From NCBI GenBank assembly GCA_028710385.1, contig JAQTUC010000089.1, positions 1 to 6,123 of the forward strand: DNA of 6,123 nt. Reading direction: 5' to 3'. Source of the stretch: Candidatus Omnitrophota bacterium. GTDB lineage: Bacteria; Omnitrophota; Gorgyraeia; Duberdicusellales; 4484-171. This document shows, in pieces, positions 5,271 to 6,123 of this stretch. The notes beneath the pieces were generated by a model. The model did no database searches. It saw only the letters and a program-made list of their open reading frames with translations, and was not told the DNA's origin. The stretch's first letter is position 1. Each line of letters starts with the position of its first letter. The translations under genes were made by a program, and so were the position numbers.

Positions 5271-6123
5271 GAAATCCCCTGAAAGAAATAATAGATAAGA
5301 TTAAAAGCAGCAAAAGTTTCCTTATTACCGCCCACGTAAGCCTTGAGGGGGATGCTTTGGGCTCTGAGCTTGCAACCTATGCGCTTTTAAGAAAACTTAA
5401 AAAAAGAGTAGTCGTGTATAACAACGACCACACGCCGCCCATATATAAATTCCTGCCGCATTCAGCGGTCATAAAAAACAATTTAAAAGATGACAGATTT
5501 GATGTTGCCATGGTGCTTGACTGCTCGGATTCTTCGCGCACCGGCAAAGTTAAGGATTATCTTAGCCGCGTTAAATGTATTATAAATATAGATCATCATA
5601 TAAGTAACACATACTTCGGCGATATGAACCTGGTGGACCCAAAAGCAAGCTCTGCCTGCCAGATACTGTATAATCTTTGCGAAAAGATGAAGATAATGGA
5701 TGAGCATATTGCATTGTGCCTTTATACGGGAATCTTTACCGATACCGGAAATTTTACTTATACCAATACAACGAAAGAAACACACAGAATAGTTTCAAAC
5801 CTTATGCATTACGGTGTTTCGCCGCGCCTTATTTATGAAAATGTGCACAGCCTTTGCGAAGATAAAGATTTAAAACTTATCGGAAAAATTATTTCAAGCC
5901 TTAAATTTGACCCGCTTAAAAAAATCTGCTGGGCTACCATAAACAAGTGGGAGGATAAGGACTACGATTTAACCGAAGTGATATTTTCCGTGATGCGCCT
6001 TCTTAAAAACGTTGAAGTCCTGATACTTTTCAAAAAAGTAGGGCATAATAAAATAAGGGTTAATTTCCGTTCCCGTCCGACAGTTGATGTCAACCGCATT
6101 GCCCAGTTTTTTGGCGGAGGGGG
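5267..6123 (+). CDS. nrnA: DHH/DHHA1 phosphoesterase, NrnA-like oligoribonuclease/pAp phosphatase, 3' end cut by window edge
   Basis: NrnA-type enzymes degrade 2-5-base RNA fragments from the 5' end and dephosphorylate pAp, using two Mn ions in the cytoplasm. Translation from ATG 5267, which overlaps the rbfA stop as ATGA, gives 285 residues with no stop before the edge. Motif I is HVSLEGDALGSE (23-34), motif II VLDCSD with Asp85, motif III the name-giving DHH (109-111, in NIDHHISN), and motif IV FTDTGNF (157-163) with Asp159. The sequence ends at IAQFFGGGG, the beginning of the GGGH substrate-binding motif of the DHHA1 domain. About 30-40 residues are probably missing, judging by the family's 310-330. 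In motif I the first metal-ligand aspartate of the usual DGD is Glu27 and the preceding proline is Leu26; other DHH proteins show this Glu too, so activity is not excluded. Translation is probably coupled to rbfA. A c-di-AMP or pAp-specific relative is possible, but no regulatory domain precedes the DHH domain. Confidence 0.93.
   Translation, partial: MRNPLKEIIDKIKSSKSFLITAHVSLEGDALGSELATYALLRKLKKRVVVYNNDHTPPIYKFLPHSAVIKNNLKDDRFDVAMVLDCSDSSRTGKVKDYLSRVKCIINIDHHISNTYFGDMNLVDPKASSACQILYNLCEKMKIMDEHIALCLYTGIFTDTGNFTYTNTTKETHRIVSNLMHYGVSPRLIYENVHSLCEDKDLKLIGKIISSLKFDPLKKICWATINKWEDKDYDLTEVIFSVMRLLKNVEVLILFKKVGHNKIRVNFRSRPTVDVNRIAQFFGGG

Noticed and set aside
5483..5785. Minus-strand 100-codon ORF
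   Set aside because: It is antisense to the DHH-family gene, whose catalytic motifs are all intact on the plus strand.

Overview
The window looks like a housekeeping stretch of a bacterial chromosome, moderately AT-rich, with many ATA isoleucine and AGA/AGG arginine codons and the standard code (TAA, TAG and TGA all act as stops). Gene content, codon use and the style of the small lipoprotein remind me of uncultured Omnitrophota or Elusimicrobiota. That placement is an impression, not something the sequence proves.

Layout: a leftward gene, cut by the left edge, encodes a zinc-ribbon protein with a DUF4145-like C-terminal region (1-572, minus). A 131-base divergent promoter region follows. 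Six rightward genes come next: truA (tRNA pseudouridine synthase), a small lipoprotein of unknown function, a metallo-beta-lactamase-fold hydrolase of the glyoxalase II type, a XerC/XerD tyrosine recombinase, a class II CCA/poly(A)-type nucleotidyltransferase, and rbfA. A DHH-family phosphoesterase (nrnA-like) overlaps rbfA by ATGA and runs off the right edge just as its GGGH motif begins. No stretch longer than about 130 bases lacks a gene.

Function: truA, cca, rbfA and nrnA all serve RNA. They modify tRNA, build its 3' end, mature the 30S subunit and degrade nano-RNA. The recombinase most likely resolves chromosome dimers. The hydrolase and lipoprotein sit among them without an evident functional link. 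The hydrolase, recombinase and cca are separated by only 1-2 bases, so they are almost certainly co-transcribed. rbfA-nrnA is a second transcription unit with its own promoter, whose -35 box overlaps the cca stop codon.

Regulation: four sigma70-type promoters can be read directly. Three have a TGn extension before the -10 box (DUF4145 gene, truA, lipoprotein). One is a near-consensus -35/-10 pair with 17-base spacing (rbfA). Only the lipoprotein gene has a clear Shine-Dalgarno. truA has almost no 5' leader, and the rbfA leader contains no G at all. Initiation here seems to depend little on Shine-Dalgarno pairing.

I found no CRISPR array, tRNA, rRNA, insertion sequence or convincing terminator, and no clearly new multi-gene system. 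The most overlooked item is the leftward zinc-ribbon/DUF4145 gene, whose true frame stays open to the window edge and is easily hidden by shadow ORFs.
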